A stretch of 64,000 nucleotides of DNA from Thysanoteuthis rhombus (GCA_963457665.1 OY735231.1:39077906-39141905); one strand, 5' to 3'; positions 1-11,780 are shown, counted from the stretch's first letter. A program made the numbers and translations. Notes: generated by a model from the sequence alone, not told the origin.

Positions 1-1040
1 AAGGAGCTTTTTAACTCATGTCAGATTTCTTTCCTCTCTCTTGTAATCCATATTTCTTTAGACATTTTTTCCTAACTGGTGGCATCTACCTATGCTACAC
101 ACAAGTCTTTCTGGCATTCCATAGTTCTCAAATAGCGACTATTGATCAAGTATTATTGATTTTTGGCTAGTGTTTCTTTCATCTTAATTTCTCACCGAGA
201 GATTATTCTTTATTTCCGATCGGGGCTATTTATTACGGGTGTAGAATGACAGCTCGAGAAATTGTTATGAAAAGTAACTGAAAATAAGTTGAAAGAAATA
301 CTAGTCAAATATTACTAATGGCTGACCATGCTTTATCTTGTGAAAATAAAATTCTGGATGATGGTATTAATATTCACTTAATCTGGCCCAAGGTCATAAG
401 AATAAAGCACTTAGTGAGGCTCAAATTCACTATGATGGGAGTGGTCTCTGAGACTAAATTAATAGCATAATTTCGGAATTGTTCCCCATGAAAAAAAGAC
501 AAAAGTGAAAAGAATAAAGCTTAAGAAACTGAAGAAATTAACAAAAGGTAACAAGAAATAGAACAGATTATGTTCAAAACCTGCGACATTGTATATACAA
601 TTTTTACAGCATTAGGTAACTCTAATCAAAATTTGTTTCTGTAATGAAAATATTGATAATATTTAAGACCATTTGTTTTTTCAAGTTGGTCCTTGTTAAA
701 ACATCTAAAACAAATAGATAATAATTGCATCTAATATAGGAGGAAAAATGCAATACAATTCATTGGGAAATAGAAAAGTTATCAATGTGAATATATGAAG
801 TGTATACATTTATTATAGATGATAAATAGTCTGCTTCTTTCCTTCCATTCTATTTTATTATCTCGATAATTGATCTGAAAAAAAAGAATAATATGATAAA
901 AGAAATTCCCCTTTCTTCGCCCGCTTCTTCTATCCATCCATATGAACACCATGAACTGGTTCGAATTTGGTCTTAACGGAAAATTCTTTGACATCAGAGA
1001 TCTGTTGGCTTTTCTCACATTTAAAAAAAGTTTTAAAAAA
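1..1040. other. AT-rich sequence without recognised features
   Basis: Only short chance ORFs, A-runs and no repeat matching other parts of the window. It probably belongs to the upstream intergenic region or a 5' intron of the gene. Confidence 0.5.
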
Positions 1041-1320
1041 GTGATACCCTTATGCTGGCTACGGCTTCAGCTGTCCCTGCATAGATCCTACATATCACAA
1101 CGCTACTTACTTGTCCTGTGTGTGATATATGAAATAGACTCAGAGGCGACCAGCACCCGGAGTGGCATCACCCACTTAACCTTGTGCTATTTTACTCTTA
1201 GCTTGGAGGGGAGGTGGACCCATGCCTTTACTAAGGGCATTAGTGCAGAGTAAACTCAAGCTGTCTTGGCCGTTCACTCTCCATGCCAATATCCACTTGG
1301 CCACCACCTATGAATTAACA
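1041..1320. other. Unidentified G+C-richer patch, possibly a repeat
   Basis: This is the only G+C-richer block in the first 10 kb. The segment around 1213-1245 reads like GGTGGACCCATGCC followed by CTAAGGGCATTAG. A weak echo (CATGCCTTTCTCAAGGGCATT) occurs near 37192. The + strand is open from 942 to 1253, but the translation shows no domain I recognise. A SINE or other retroposon body is more likely than an exon. Confidence 0.35.
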
Positions 1321-1410
1321 TCGGAAAGAAATCAATTTGAATGAAATCGCAAGGCTGAATAAATGAGAGAATGAACCTGCAGAAAATAGACAGCGAGAAA
1401 GAAGAAATAT

Positions 1411-1865
1411 GCCAGCTTAGTCACTCAATAGAAGCTGTCACGTGACTAACGTCTTTTGACAGCATGCTGTGTTAGGGGTGATCAGTTAGTAAATTGGAAG
1501 AAGGGCTGATCAATAAATCAGTTATTTCTCTCACATTTTTTGGGGGCTGTGATCACTAAGAAAAGTCTGAATATTAAAAAAAACAAGTGTGAACATTGCC
1601 AGACATAAACCAAGGGATCAGTTTAGCATAAACTTACATTGTAAATTGAACCCATCACTAAAAAACTTTTTAAGGGAGGATATTTTCAAAAAAACAGTGA
1701 AAGAGTGAATGTTTAAACTTTTAGTCATCTAGTTCCATTAGTGTGGCTTGTACTTGTCATGTATATATACGTAGTCAGCAAGCCAGCCGGACCAACCGGA
1801 CCAACCGGACTAATTTGGGTAACTGAAGAAAACTATGGTGACAGTTTTGGTTGACGGTTTCTGAG
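1411..1865 (-). repeat. Family A repeat, minus-orientation arm of an inverted pair
   Basis: It runs from TTAGTCACTCAATAGAAGC to TTTTGGTTGACGGTTTCT. The order of shared blocks is the reverse complement of the plus copies: GTGATCA..., TTTAGCATAAACTTACAT, GGAGTGAATG-like, AGCCAGCCGGACC. It is paired head to head with the plus copy at 2296-2670. Confidence 0.85.
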
Positions 1866-1980
1866 AGCAAGCAAGAAAGAAAAGAGAAAGAAAGAAAAAA
1901 AGAAAACAGAAAAAAGAAAATAAGAAAGAACAAAAAGAAATAAAGAAAAAAAAGAGAGCTAGGTAGAAAGAAAGAAACTA
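1866..1980. repeat. GAAA-rich purine tract
   Basis: An imperfect run of AAGAAAG-type units on the + strand, lying in the spacer between two inverted family A copies. Confidence 0.8.
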
Positions 1981-2295
1981 GATTTTAAAAAAAGTGCTAA
2001 AAAAAAAAATCTTGTGATACCGACACAATTAAAATGGCAGAAGATAAATACGAAAGCACTTAATTCCCAAACTCTGAATGCGATGTTTTTCAAAAGAGAA
2101 TCGACCGCCATCAAAACGGCCTTGGTATTCTACTTAGTTGCATGGCAACACTTGGCCCCAAACAGTTTTTCAATTCAGTCTGATGAAGCAGTGAGTTTTC
2201 AGGTTTTCAGAAATGATCACGTGAACACTCACTCAAATCTACCTTACATTGTGGCCTTGATACCGACATCTTAGCTCTAACATAGGATTTTACTA
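1981..2295. other. Spacer between inverted family A arms
   Basis: Contains an open frame 2014-2274 with no recognisable domain and no splice support. It is not shared with the spacer of the other inverted pair (8361-8634), so it does not look like a fixed element core. Confidence 0.5.
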
Positions 2296-2670
2296 ATTAG
2301 AGACTGTTAACCAAAACTGATAACATAGTTAACAGATTTCTTCAGTTTTTAAGTGATACTGGTTGGCTGGCTCGCTGGCTTGTTACAAATGTCTTTCTTA
2401 TATAGGCCATACCAATGGAGGTAGTGTGCTGGAAATTTAAACATTCACTTCATAGGTTTTATTTGGACTTCAATTTACTAGGTAAGTTTATGCTAAATTG
2501 GTCCCTTAGTTTGTGTCTTAAAATGGTACAACAAAAGGCATGAGAAGTAATTTATTCATTGATCATCCAAACTGAGAAAAAAAAAATTTGATTGACCATC
2601 CCCGACATGGCATAATGTGAAAGACATTGCACACATGATGATTTCTACTGTGTAACTAACCAGACTCATC
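2296..2670 (+). repeat. Family A repeat, plus-orientation arm
   Basis: Starts TTAGAGACTGTTAACCAAAACTG and ends GTGTAACTAACCAGACTC. There is an internal deletion relative to full copies around 2450-2480. Confidence 0.85.
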
Positions 2671-4100
2671 TTATGTGCTTTAAAAATCCAGTGGTAAAGT
2701 CTTTATTATCATTTTTCATTACTGGTATTTACCTATAGCTTTTCTAATGGTATACCTAAAACTACAATCTGTATCAGACTATTTATACAGCAATAAGTTT
2801 AGTAAAATACCAATTTCTTTGCTAATAGTATACCTAAGGATGAGAAACTAAAGCAATTTAGTATCTGGAAAAACTCATAGGAGTGAAGAGCAACAAAACT
2901 ATATTAGCTAAAATTAATATATATAGGTATGTTGATGTTAATGTCCAACAGGTGAGGAGAAAAGTAATAATTATGGTTATGATGGTGATGATACACCTGA
3001 GTAGAAGTGAAATATAGTTGTCACAAAGGACAAAGGAGTCTGCCCCACAAGTGTTGAGTACGATGGAAATCACCATCTAATTTAGATGTAAATATCCAGT
3101 CTTCATGTTCCTTTTGTGAGAAGGCATAGTTCTATGTGCCACATTCTAATTCGGACGTGGAGATTAAACTGAGTTCATAATTGAAATGAAGACAAATGCA
3201 AATGTTTAGACACTTAACTAGAATGTATATTTAATATTTTGACTATTGTAGGTTTATAAACAGTACATATAGAGCTGAAGAGGAAATATAAATATTAGTA
3301 CGATTGTTGATAGAGTATGCCTGATTGGTAAGTTATGAAGGAAGGAGATCGGACCTCAGATAGAAGGATATATATTGGAGTTAGTGGCTAGGTAGAATGG
3401 AAAGATAGACGTAAGCTCTTAAGTGAATAGGTTGGAGCTCTCTGTAATGTATACAGTTGCAGCCATTAGTTAATGAAGTGGAGATAACTGGAATTTTTTG
3501 AATCCAAAAGGCTTGGTATTTTGAAGATCAATGGAAAATTATTAAGACAAGGTTATCAGTGTTATGCCTACACCCAAATTTATGATCACCGTAAGCAAAC
3601 TTGGGGGCCGTTCTCAGGTACTAAAAATCATATGACAGAAAGACTATATAAATCACAGAAAACAACATTGGGTTTTGACCCATGAGCCCTTCCTGAAGTA
3701 AGGATAATTAAGACAGAAGAAAAGAGAAAAAGGAAGAAGGTAACTGACTCTAAGTCAGGGCTGAATGAGCGATGGTTACTGGAGGTTACTACTTTTATAA
3801 ACTGCTACTAAAGGAAGTGATGTATTTCATATTTGGCTAGATTTGAGGTTTTGTATCTAAAGCTAATACTCATTTATTTTTATATCTAATTCCAACTAAA
3901 AGTAAACAAGATACTACAGATTACTTATTGCAAATGATTTAACAAGTTACCTACTTAAAAATTAACATATATAATTAAAAAACAATGATATTGTAGGGAA
4001 GATCACTGTAAAGTCCATTTTTGCAAAGTAGCCTCTCTAATGTCACTAACGCACAGACACACAGAATATTATATTGTAGAAGAATGAATAAATAATGCTG
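2671..4100. other. AT-rich sequence, no recognised feature
   Basis: Short chance ORFs only on both strands. A GTATACCTAA motif occurs twice (about 2750 and 2829) but does not extend into a clear repeat. Confidence 0.45.
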
Positions 4101-4640
4101 TTTTTGCAACCCAGTTAGAATCAGAAATGAATCTGTTTATGTTAAAGTAACATGAATGGTGCTATAAAAAGTGTTATTCGTCCTTTACTGTCATCAAATA
4201 GAACAAGTAGTTTTTCTTATCTATGGAAGTCTTTAAGGGTAATTTTAACTACTAAAAATCATAAAATAGACGAAGTAAATGAAATTTTAGAAGAATTAAT
4301 TGTTCATAGAAGTATGGATTCAGTTTCAAGAGGGGATCAAAAAGCATTTTATCAGACACAGTTGCCTTAACTAATACTAACAGTCTTTAAACAACCAGAA
4401 AAGTAGCCAGAGATAATGCAGGTCAATTATTGTACATTCCCTGTGTATGGTGAGGTAATTTGTCAATCAGGTTGTAGAGAGTATTTGTTTTCAGGCTTTA
4501 TTGTTATTGAATAGGGAAAGTAGTTTTTCCATCCCAGTTAGTATCAGAAATGCATTGGTGCATTGTATGGCAGTTAGTGAATCGAGTTGTAAATAGTATT
4601 AATCATCAGTCTTCATTGAAATTGAATAGAGCAAGGAGTT
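4101..4640 (+). repeat. Degenerate tandem array of a long unit
   Basis: Blocks resembling CAAGTAGTTTTTCTTATC and CAGTTAGTATCAGAAATG recur near 4108, 4207, 4518, 4530 and 4632 with diverged spacers. The open frame 4152-4370 overlaps one unit and shows no domain. Confidence 0.5.
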
Positions 4641-4682
4641 TTTCTATCTCAGAAACAAAATCAATCTTAACACAGTAAGTTT

Positions 4683-4900
4683 TCTCTCACTTTTAACTCC
4701 TAAAAGTGGGATGAAAAAGTTTACCTTAACTTTAGATCTAAAGAAGTGGGAGAAAAGTTTCCTCTTCACTTTTGGCCCTAAAAGTGATGAAAAATGTTTC
4801 CCTTCGCATTTGACTCCTAAAATTGGAACAAAGTTTCCCTTCACTTTTTACTTCTTGGAAAGAAAAGGAAAACGTTTCCTCACACTTTTGACCCCCTGAA
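4683..4900 (+). repeat. Minisatellite of about 40 bp, roughly 5.5 units
   Basis: Successive units follow the plan CTTCACTTTTGACTCCTAAA, then GTGGGAGAAAA, then GTTTCC, with 10-25% divergence. The array explains open frames on both strands here, which are therefore not genes. Confidence 0.8.
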
Positions 4901-5261
4901 TTTCAAAAGGATGCAGGATCAGCATATGAGGTTAAGTAAAAAAAAAAATGAATATTGAAAAAAAGTTTGCTCAGTGTATGAGGCCAGGTATAGAAACCAA
5001 ATTAAAAAAAGAATTATGATCAGAATAGATATTCTAATATGACATCACAGCATTGTTTTACGATGTCACTGCAACTGGTGAATAAATCACATCACCCCCT
5101 TCCTTTCTCTTTCCATTGATGTTATGGACTCATAAATTATAATAAAGATGATTAATCTTTAATTAGTCTTTTCTTAATCTTATTACTCTTTGTACAAATT
5201 TTTAAGTCAAATACCATGTGACTGTTAGTTTACCAGTCTGTTTATATCAACCTCTTTTCTT
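4901..5261. other. AT-rich sequence, nothing recognised
   Basis: Homopolymer A runs and short stretches only. Confidence 0.45.
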
Positions 5262-5545
5262 TCTATCTATCTGACTTCCTGTCTATCTATTCATCATTTT
5301 GTCAGTATGTCTATTTATTTATCTGTCTATCTGTCTTCCTACATATTCATCTATCTATATAGCTAGCTAGCTTTCTTTCTATCTATTTTTCTTTCTTCCT
5401 ACGTACTTTTCCATTTTTCTTTCTATGAATTTTTCTATCTTTCTATCTTTCTACCTATCTATCTATCCATTCTCTTTATCTACCCATCTATCTATTGAAC
5501 TATCTATCGATCTATCTATCCATCTATCTCTGTCTGTCTATTAGA
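5262..5545 (+). repeat. Imperfect TCTA/TTTC microsatellite
   Basis: About 280 bp of TCTATCTATC and TTTCTTTCTATC units with many interruptions. Confidence 0.9.
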
Positions 5546-6995
5546 TGTAAAAATACTTTTACACATCAAAGTATATTTGTACTTACCTATCAACTGGTAA
5601 GCACAAAGCAAGAATTATTTCGTTTTTACTGCCACTCTGGAAAATTTTTCTAACACAAAAGTTTTGAGACTTGCAAAGGGTGAGTTTTTTTTTTCCTCCA
5701 CTTATCTGTTCATTGTTTGATGCAAAAAAAAGCTGCTTCCCCGACCCCCAACGGGCAACATTGCCAGTTTGTATTGTTTAAGAACATTGATTCCGTATTT
5801 TTTGTGCATTCTCTGCCTTTTGTAGCCCACCAGACACGGCCAATATAGAGTTTCTTCGTAAGATTGCTTCAAACTCCGAGTTTTGTGTCTGGTTACACAT
5901 TGGTTTGATCAATAATATACAATGAAGCTGAGAAAGTAGAGAAACTGACATCGTACAAGATCCACCGTATTTCTTTGTGTAGAACATGGAAAATTTTATA
6001 ACTAAACGTGAACGAAAATAGGGGGGTTCATGCTATACATGAATGTACACTGGAAAAATTTTATGTTACAAAAATTGAGCCCATTTGATGACAGAGGTGA
6101 TACAATTCCCCATCCCTTGTTAAAAATATATTTAAGTAAAAATGGAATGAATTAGACAAAAACATTTCAGTAGTCAGTGAACAAAACTTTTTTAAGATTG
6201 ATTTGAGCTTCAAATCGAGTGTACAAATTGTACAAAGGTTGATATTTTTTTCTTATATTATTTTATTTGAAATTGCAATGATTACCTTTGTAACAGTCCA
6301 CAATGTAGAAATAGTGGACACTCATTGTACTACAGTATTACAGTACACAAATTTGAAACACTGAAGCAGAAAAATATGGGGGACTGTCGAACTGTAGTAC
6401 CGAATCAAGTACCTGTGTTATACGAGAGGCTATATTTCTATACCTATTTTTCATCTCAAAATGTAATACACGTTTATCTGAAATGCCTGGGACTAAAAGT
6501 GTTTTGGATATCAGTTTTTTTCAAATTTTGAATACTTACTTCTACATCATGAGATGAACATAAACTCTTTTTCTTATCATATTTACTCATATTTATAGCA
6601 GCAACTTTTTTTGCATTTCCAACAATATCATTGAGAATAAGCAAAATAGAGTGAACAATGAATGTAGGTCTGGTGTTGACGATAATTTGTTTTCTTTTGT
6701 CTTTCATTGTTTGTGAAGTAAATATAGTTTTACACTCCCAAGTTTACACTACAAGAGGTAAAGAATGTTAAGCAAGCCTTTACTGTAATCAGAATGAGTT
6801 AACTGCCTTGAAAATTGGCCGTTTTTCTTTTCTTTGAATCATACTTCAGTGAGGTCAGGTGTGGAATTCTCAACTTGTGACACCTTGTTGGCTTTGGAAT
6901 GTTTTGGTTTTCATAGTTTTAAATGAGGGGAACTCAACCTGTACTTGTATGATACAATCATGTTATACACAAAGAAATGCAGTATCATGCTATTT
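5546..6995. other. AT-rich sequence, nothing recognised
   Basis: Several 60-80-codon open frames on both strands show no domain, no splice support and no coding-like composition. Confidence 0.45.
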
Positions 6996-6998
6996 GTT

Positions 6999-7000
<2 letters not shown>

Positions 7001-7074
<74 letters not shown>
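7001..7074. repeat. Compound (CA)n(TA)n microsatellite
   Basis: A CA run to about 7030 followed directly by a TA run. It gives dipeptide-repeat ORFs on both strands that are not genes. Confidence 0.95.
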
Positions 7075-7077
<3 letters not shown>

Positions 7078-7278
7078 GAAGAATTTTCCATTTTTTGAAA
7101 GTTTGCTTTATGCCATTTTTTCGCTTATTTAGAAAAAAGTGAAAATTGAAAATGGTGTCCAGCATTTGTTTTGTGCTTAACACTATTTCAGTTTACAAAA
7201 TTTTCTCCATAGGAATGCCCTACTATTCAATAGTAGATAAACATACACATATATATATTTTGTTATAGTGGCAATACA

Positions 7279-7322
7279 TACACACTCACTCACACTCACA
7301 CACACACACATGCACACACGCG

Positions 7323-7369
<47 letters not shown>

Positions 7370-7376
7370 ACACACA
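7279..7376. repeat. (CA)n microsatellite
   Basis: CA repeats with CTCA and CGCA interruptions. Confidence 0.95.
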
Positions 7377-7917
7377 AACTGAGCTGTAAGATAGAGTAAT
7401 GGTTTTTTTGGTATTGAAAATGGAATTCGTTTATGTTCTCTTTATTCTATCATTCTTGGGAAAGACATGAATCTACTTCTTTCTGCACTCTGCCTCATAA
7501 CTAGATATTTTGATGAAAAATTGGTATTTTTCTAACGACTTATTTGGCCTTGGAAGATGAATTCTCCGAGAAATATTTATTTGTAGAAATCCAGTAGTCC
7601 GGGTCAACATTGAAAGGCTGAATTATTTGTTTGTAAAATACGATTCAATCTTAAATCTTTATCTGATTCTAGAAATAACTAATTTAATGTTCTAACGTCT
7701 TTTGAAATGTATGAATGTATTTTTAGTACTGTTTGGATTTAGCTTTAGTCAAATATAGCTGTAGAATACGTGTAAAAGGAATACAAAGACATGTTTTTCT
7801 TTAAAAATATAAACATCTAATTATGAAGAAAAGAGAGTAATTGAGAAATGAAATGACATGCATGTTAAGTTACAGAACGTGGATAATACAAAATGATTGA
7901 TAGCGAACACAATAGTG
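7377..7917. other. AT-rich sequence, nothing recognised
   Basis: No repeat or ORF with support. Confidence 0.45.
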
Positions 7918-8360
7918 AACAGGTCTGGTTAGTCACTCAGCAGAAACCGTCACATGACCGATGTGTTTTGGCGGCAGAGCAGGCTGTTTTGGAAGAAAGG
8001 ATGATCATTCGATAAGTTACTTCTTTCATCTTTAGTTGGGCAGTGATCACTAAGAAGTCTTCATTTTCAGAAAAAACATGTGTGATTGCTACTGGTTGCA
8101 AACTAGCAAACAAAATGAATCCCCCTTCCCCCTTATTCGTGGGGGGGGAGATTTTGGAAAAAAACAAAATAAAACATGTTTTCTAGACATATTAAGGAGT
8201 AAATGTTGAAATTTTCAGCCGTCTAGCTCTATTGGCGTGGCCTGTACATATGATACATGCTTACGTCCCAAGCCTGCACACCAGCCAGACAGAACAGCTC
8301 AAAAACTAAAGAAACCTATCTTGACAGTTTGGTGACAGTTTTGGTTGACGGTCTCTAATA
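7918..8360 (-). repeat. Family A repeat, left arm of the best inverted pair
   Basis: Begins AACAGGTCTGGTTAGTCACT and ends TTTTGGTTGACGGTCTCTAA. The outer end is the exact inverse of the outer end of the copy at 8635-9079. Confidence 0.9.
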
Positions 8361-8634
8361 ATTATTTTAAAAGGAAAATGGAATCAATTTTGAAATGAGG
8401 AATCACCGTAAATTAAATTTAGACTGTCAATTCTATAAAATCTTTTTCTTATTGTTTTGATGTTTAAAATTTGTTTAAGCTTTCATTTCTTGAATTTTTA
8501 ATAAAAATTAATTTCTTTGACAGTTTTAATATTGCTTTAGAATCTGTTTGAACATCTTCATATTAATGTTTTTCTTTATGGAGGCGGGAATTTCTCATTT
8601 TGTGTTTTTATGATTGAAATCGTGTTAGAGACCA

Positions 8635-9079
8635 TCAATCAAAACTGTCTACATAGGTTTCTTCAGTTTTTAAGTTGATCAGGCTGGGTAGTATGTATAC
8701 ATGATTGTATCACCTATAAAGATGGCGTCAAGGCAACTACAGGGCTGATAATTAAAGCATTCACACCTTATTATATATCTACAAAAAGAATTTTTTTTTC
8801 TAACTTAATTGCTGACCATAATAGAGTTTTTGTGGAAGGTTCAATTTGCAATGTAAGTTTATGGTAAATTGATCCCATAGTTTGTATCTGGTAGCATTTG
8901 TGTTCAACTTTTTCTTGAATATTTAGGCATTTTTAGTGATTTCTTCCCATCAAAAGGCGAGAGAAGTAATTTATTCATTGATCACTTTGTTTTCCAATTT
9001 TTTCTATTGATCACCCCCAACACTTGCTGCTGAAAGATGTTGATCATATGTTTCTGTTGAGTGACTAACCAGACCTGTT
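8635..9079 (+). repeat. Family A repeat, right arm of the best inverted pair
   Basis: Begins TTAGAGACCATCAATCAAAA and ends GAGTGACTAACCAGACCTGT. With 7918-8360 it makes a structure of about 1.16 kb with arms of about 445 bp and a 274-bp AT-rich centre. Confidence 0.9.
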
Positions 9080-9504
9080 AATTTTTCTTTATGGTGGAAG
9101 GATATTTTCATTTCATTTCGGAGTTGTTGTTTTTATTTCTACCATATTTTTCTTTTAAGGAAAGTTCATAATATAAAAAGCTTTTCACAGACAAACCTGC
9201 ATTTCCTCAAAGTGTCAGTATTTTCAACAATGATTTCAATATTGTATATCATTAATTTCCTGAAATTCTGATGGTTTTCTGCTTCTGGTGAGACTGTTAA
9301 AAAGCATTGAACATTGAAATAACCCTGAAAAAAAGTGCTTGAGGGCATTATTCCCTCTAAGCTCTTGCAAACAGTGCACAAAGGAAATTATTGTGCACAA
9401 AAAAGATAGCTTACTGAGTTTTTATTGAAAAAAATATTGATTCTCTTCAAGAGTGTACACATACGTTTGCCACAGGAAAGGAATTTACATAATATAAGAT
9501 CACA
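9080..9504. other. AT-rich sequence, nothing recognised
   Basis: An open minus frame 9166-9381 has no domain or splice support. Confidence 0.45.
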
Positions 9505-10015
9505 CCAATCAAACTAGAGGCCTGAAAATGTTAAACATTTACTTCTTATTTCTATTATTATTCCGACCATCCTCATCTTGGTTGTTTTTCATACAACGTT
9601 TCGGCCGTTATACTCTACGGCCTTCATCAGGTATCATCTGGTAGGTGTGGGGAAGTAACAAACCGAACCCTTCATTTAACCGACGGGGGTATATTGACCG
9701 CACTCCCCTCTTATTAAATGTCTAGAAAAGACTTTTTTTTGTTTTTTGAGAATACCCCCAAGTAGGTTTCTAGTGGGGGGTTCAATTTGCAATGTAAATT
9801 TATGCTAAATTGGTCCCTTAGTATGTGTCTGGCATCATTCACGTTTGTTTTTTGAAAATTCAGACTTTCTAGTGATCACTGCCCAACAAAATAGGAGAGA
9901 TGTAACTTATTCATTATCAACCCTTTTTCCAATTTTTTAATTCATCACCAGGCATGCTCTCAGAAGACATTGATTACTTAACAGTTTCTATTGAGAGACT
10001 AACCAGACCTGCTTT
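9505..10015 (+). repeat. Family A repeat interrupted by a family B element
   Basis: The family A body (GAAAATGTTAAACATTTAC ... TGAGAGACTAACCAGACCTG) lacks its first 70 bp. It is broken at 9551-9708 by a family B insertion, after which the family A sequence resumes (ATGTCTAGAAAA...). Confidence 0.85.
9551..9708 (-). mobile_element. Family B retroposon-like insertion with 7-bp target duplication
   Basis: The insertion is flanked by TCTTATT at 9544-9550 and again at 9709-9715. On the minus strand it runs from GGGGAGTGCGGTCAATATAC through CTGATGA (9624-9630), a GGCCGT/ACGGCC stem and GAAAC (9598-9602) to a GGAATAATAATAG tail. The tail and short target duplication fit retroposition. Confidence 0.75.
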
Positions 10016-10540
10016 GTTGTTATCTTAGTGTTTATCTACATAGAAAAGTGTGAAGAAACAATCAAATGTTGGCAAATCTCGAACATCTCTTAACTAATCT
10101 GATTATGTTCAACGTGATTTTTGATTAACGTGGTCAAATTATTTACAACCATCCCTCGAAATACGCAGTAAAAATGCTGATCAATATGTTCTGTTTGGCA
10201 ATGCCTGATAATTTACAAATATTTTGAAGTCAAGATCAAATATTTTCAAACTTACAAATAAAACCAAATAAACAGTAGCAATCCATTCCATGAAACAGGA
10301 TCTATAACACTTTTGAGTTACGATTTTTCAACTTACAATTTCATTTTAGATTCCCAACACTATTGTGATCCAGGGATTATCAGTATTTTAAGTCACTAAT
10401 AATTAAATGCAGATCAATCTTAATATCTTCTATTTATTGTTGAATTTAAATAATGCGGTTTTGATACATATGAGGTAATATCTAAGGATTGATTAATTGA
10501 GTTAATCAAGGGAAACCTGTATTTGTTTATCTGACAACCA
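10016..10540. other. AT-rich sequence upstream of exon 1
   Basis: No convincing coding exon with a phase-1 donor was found here. Confidence 0.45.
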
Positions 10541-10715
10541 TTTTTTTCTTCCTCTTCCTTCTTTGTATTTTCTGTCTCTCTCCTTCCTTTTTTTACACCT
10601 TCACTCTTTTCTCAATTTTGTCATTTCTGTCTGCTAATTTTTCAGTTACGCACAACATGCGATGAGTACGATCAAGATTTCTGTTATCTATCTGTCTGTA
10701 TATTTTCTTCTTCAG
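10541..10715 (+). promoter_or_regulatory. Pyrimidine-rich tract with two competing 3' splice acceptors
   Basis: A long C/T-rich run (10541-10645) ends in CTAATTTTTCAG at 10645. A second acceptor, TATTTTCTTCTTCAG, ends at 10715. From 10646 the exon-1 frame is open without a stop, so either acceptor can feed the same protein. The upstream site would add 24 residues with phase 0, while the downstream one keeps phase 1. No in-frame ATG exists in exon 1 before 11165, so an upstream coding exon is required. Confidence 0.55.
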
Positions 10716-11744
10716 ATGGAAAATGCTCAAATAAACAGTCGACAAAGAGCAGTGAAGCTCTCGCTCAAGAAGATAGACTTCCGACATCATCGCCACAAAA
10801 CAAGGCCGTGTCTCTGGAGGAACTGCTGCAGAAAGTCGGCCTAAGTCTTAAACGGCTCAGCACCCCAGACGACATTGACCTGCTCAATACAGACTGCTAC
10901 AACGACATCAAAGTGGTGTGGGAAGCCTCGCAGTATAACCCAAATATCCACATCCGCAAATCAGTGGCCTTATGCCTTGTCCAGTGTAAGTTTGTGAAGA
11001 TCTTCAAAAATGTCTGGCTCTCTGTGCACCAAATACACTTTTTCCATAAGGAAAACATAAAACAATGGCGCAAACTGAAGAAGTGCCTGTCGGTGCTGTG
11101 GAACACCTGTGACATCAACTCTGACGTCTGCCAGGATGTGTGCAACATAGGCCTCATATCGATTATGCTGCATGCCCTCACGGCAGTCTCGAACACTAAG
11201 TACTCGGACGACGACAAGAAGCAGTACTACATAAAGTCCATTCTTGGGATCCTGCATAACGTCGTCCGTCATAACAGCGACGGCCGCCTTCTGCTGCGCG
11301 AGTCAGGTGGGGTTCGCGCCTTGCAGCATCTTTTTAAATCCGAACTTGAGATGATCCGCGCCAAATCATTGATCGTTCTCTCGTACATTGTCGACGAGAC
11401 GGAAAGCGAATTGCTCAACTCCAACAGTCAGTTGCTTAGTTTCATTCTGGACATTTTTGACCGAGCGCTCAACTCGCCCAATCATTTCAGCAACAAGTAC
11501 GGGATGTGTGTGACTGAAATTCTACGAGGACTTTTTAACTTATCAGCAAGTGATGTCAACAAGGTGCAATTGGTTCAGAATGGCATCTTAACATTCTATG
11601 TGCGGCTGCTGCAAGAGGAGGTGTTGTCTGAGGCGAACCCCCTGTCTGAAGAAGAGATTCTTTTGGTAATCAATGGACTCTGGGCTTTATCATTTAATGG
11701 AAAAAATAAATCCCTCATTCAAAAAGAACCAGGATGCATCGAAG
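10716..11744 (+). CDS. Exon 1 (first visible): N-terminal linker and most of the ARM-repeat domain
   Basis: This is one long open exon giving 342 complete codons before the donor AAG|GTAGGT at 11745. Residues 1-35 are polar and rich in Ser, Lys and Gln, probably disordered. From about residue 36 (SLEELLQKVG) the sequence is all-helical and leucine-rich. Recognisable ARM-repeat patterns include ILHNVVRHNSDGRLLL followed by SGGVRALQHLF, AKSLIVLSYIV, EILRGLFNLS, and INGLWALSFNGKNKSLI followed by PGCIE. ARM repeats form a superhelical scaffold, and in SARM1 they act as the autoinhibitory, metabolite-sensing part. The exon starts after TTCTTCTTCAG at 10715, which keeps the phase-1 pattern of the later introns. 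A second strong acceptor lies at 10645 and leaves the same frame open. Base composition is clearly richer in G+C than the surroundings. The frame runs on past the donor to 11863, but that tail is transposon sequence. Confidence 0.9.
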
Positions 11745-11780
11745 GTAGGTTCAATCCCTTTTTTGTTATATCTCCTATAG

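Noticed and set aside
2014..2274. 86-codon plus frame between inverted repeats
   Set aside because: No domain, no conserved counterpart in the other pair's spacer.
10662..10844. ATG-initiated frame overlapping exon 1 (60 codons)
   Set aside because: Different frame from the ARM domain, hydrophobic start created by the pyrimidine tract, no domain.
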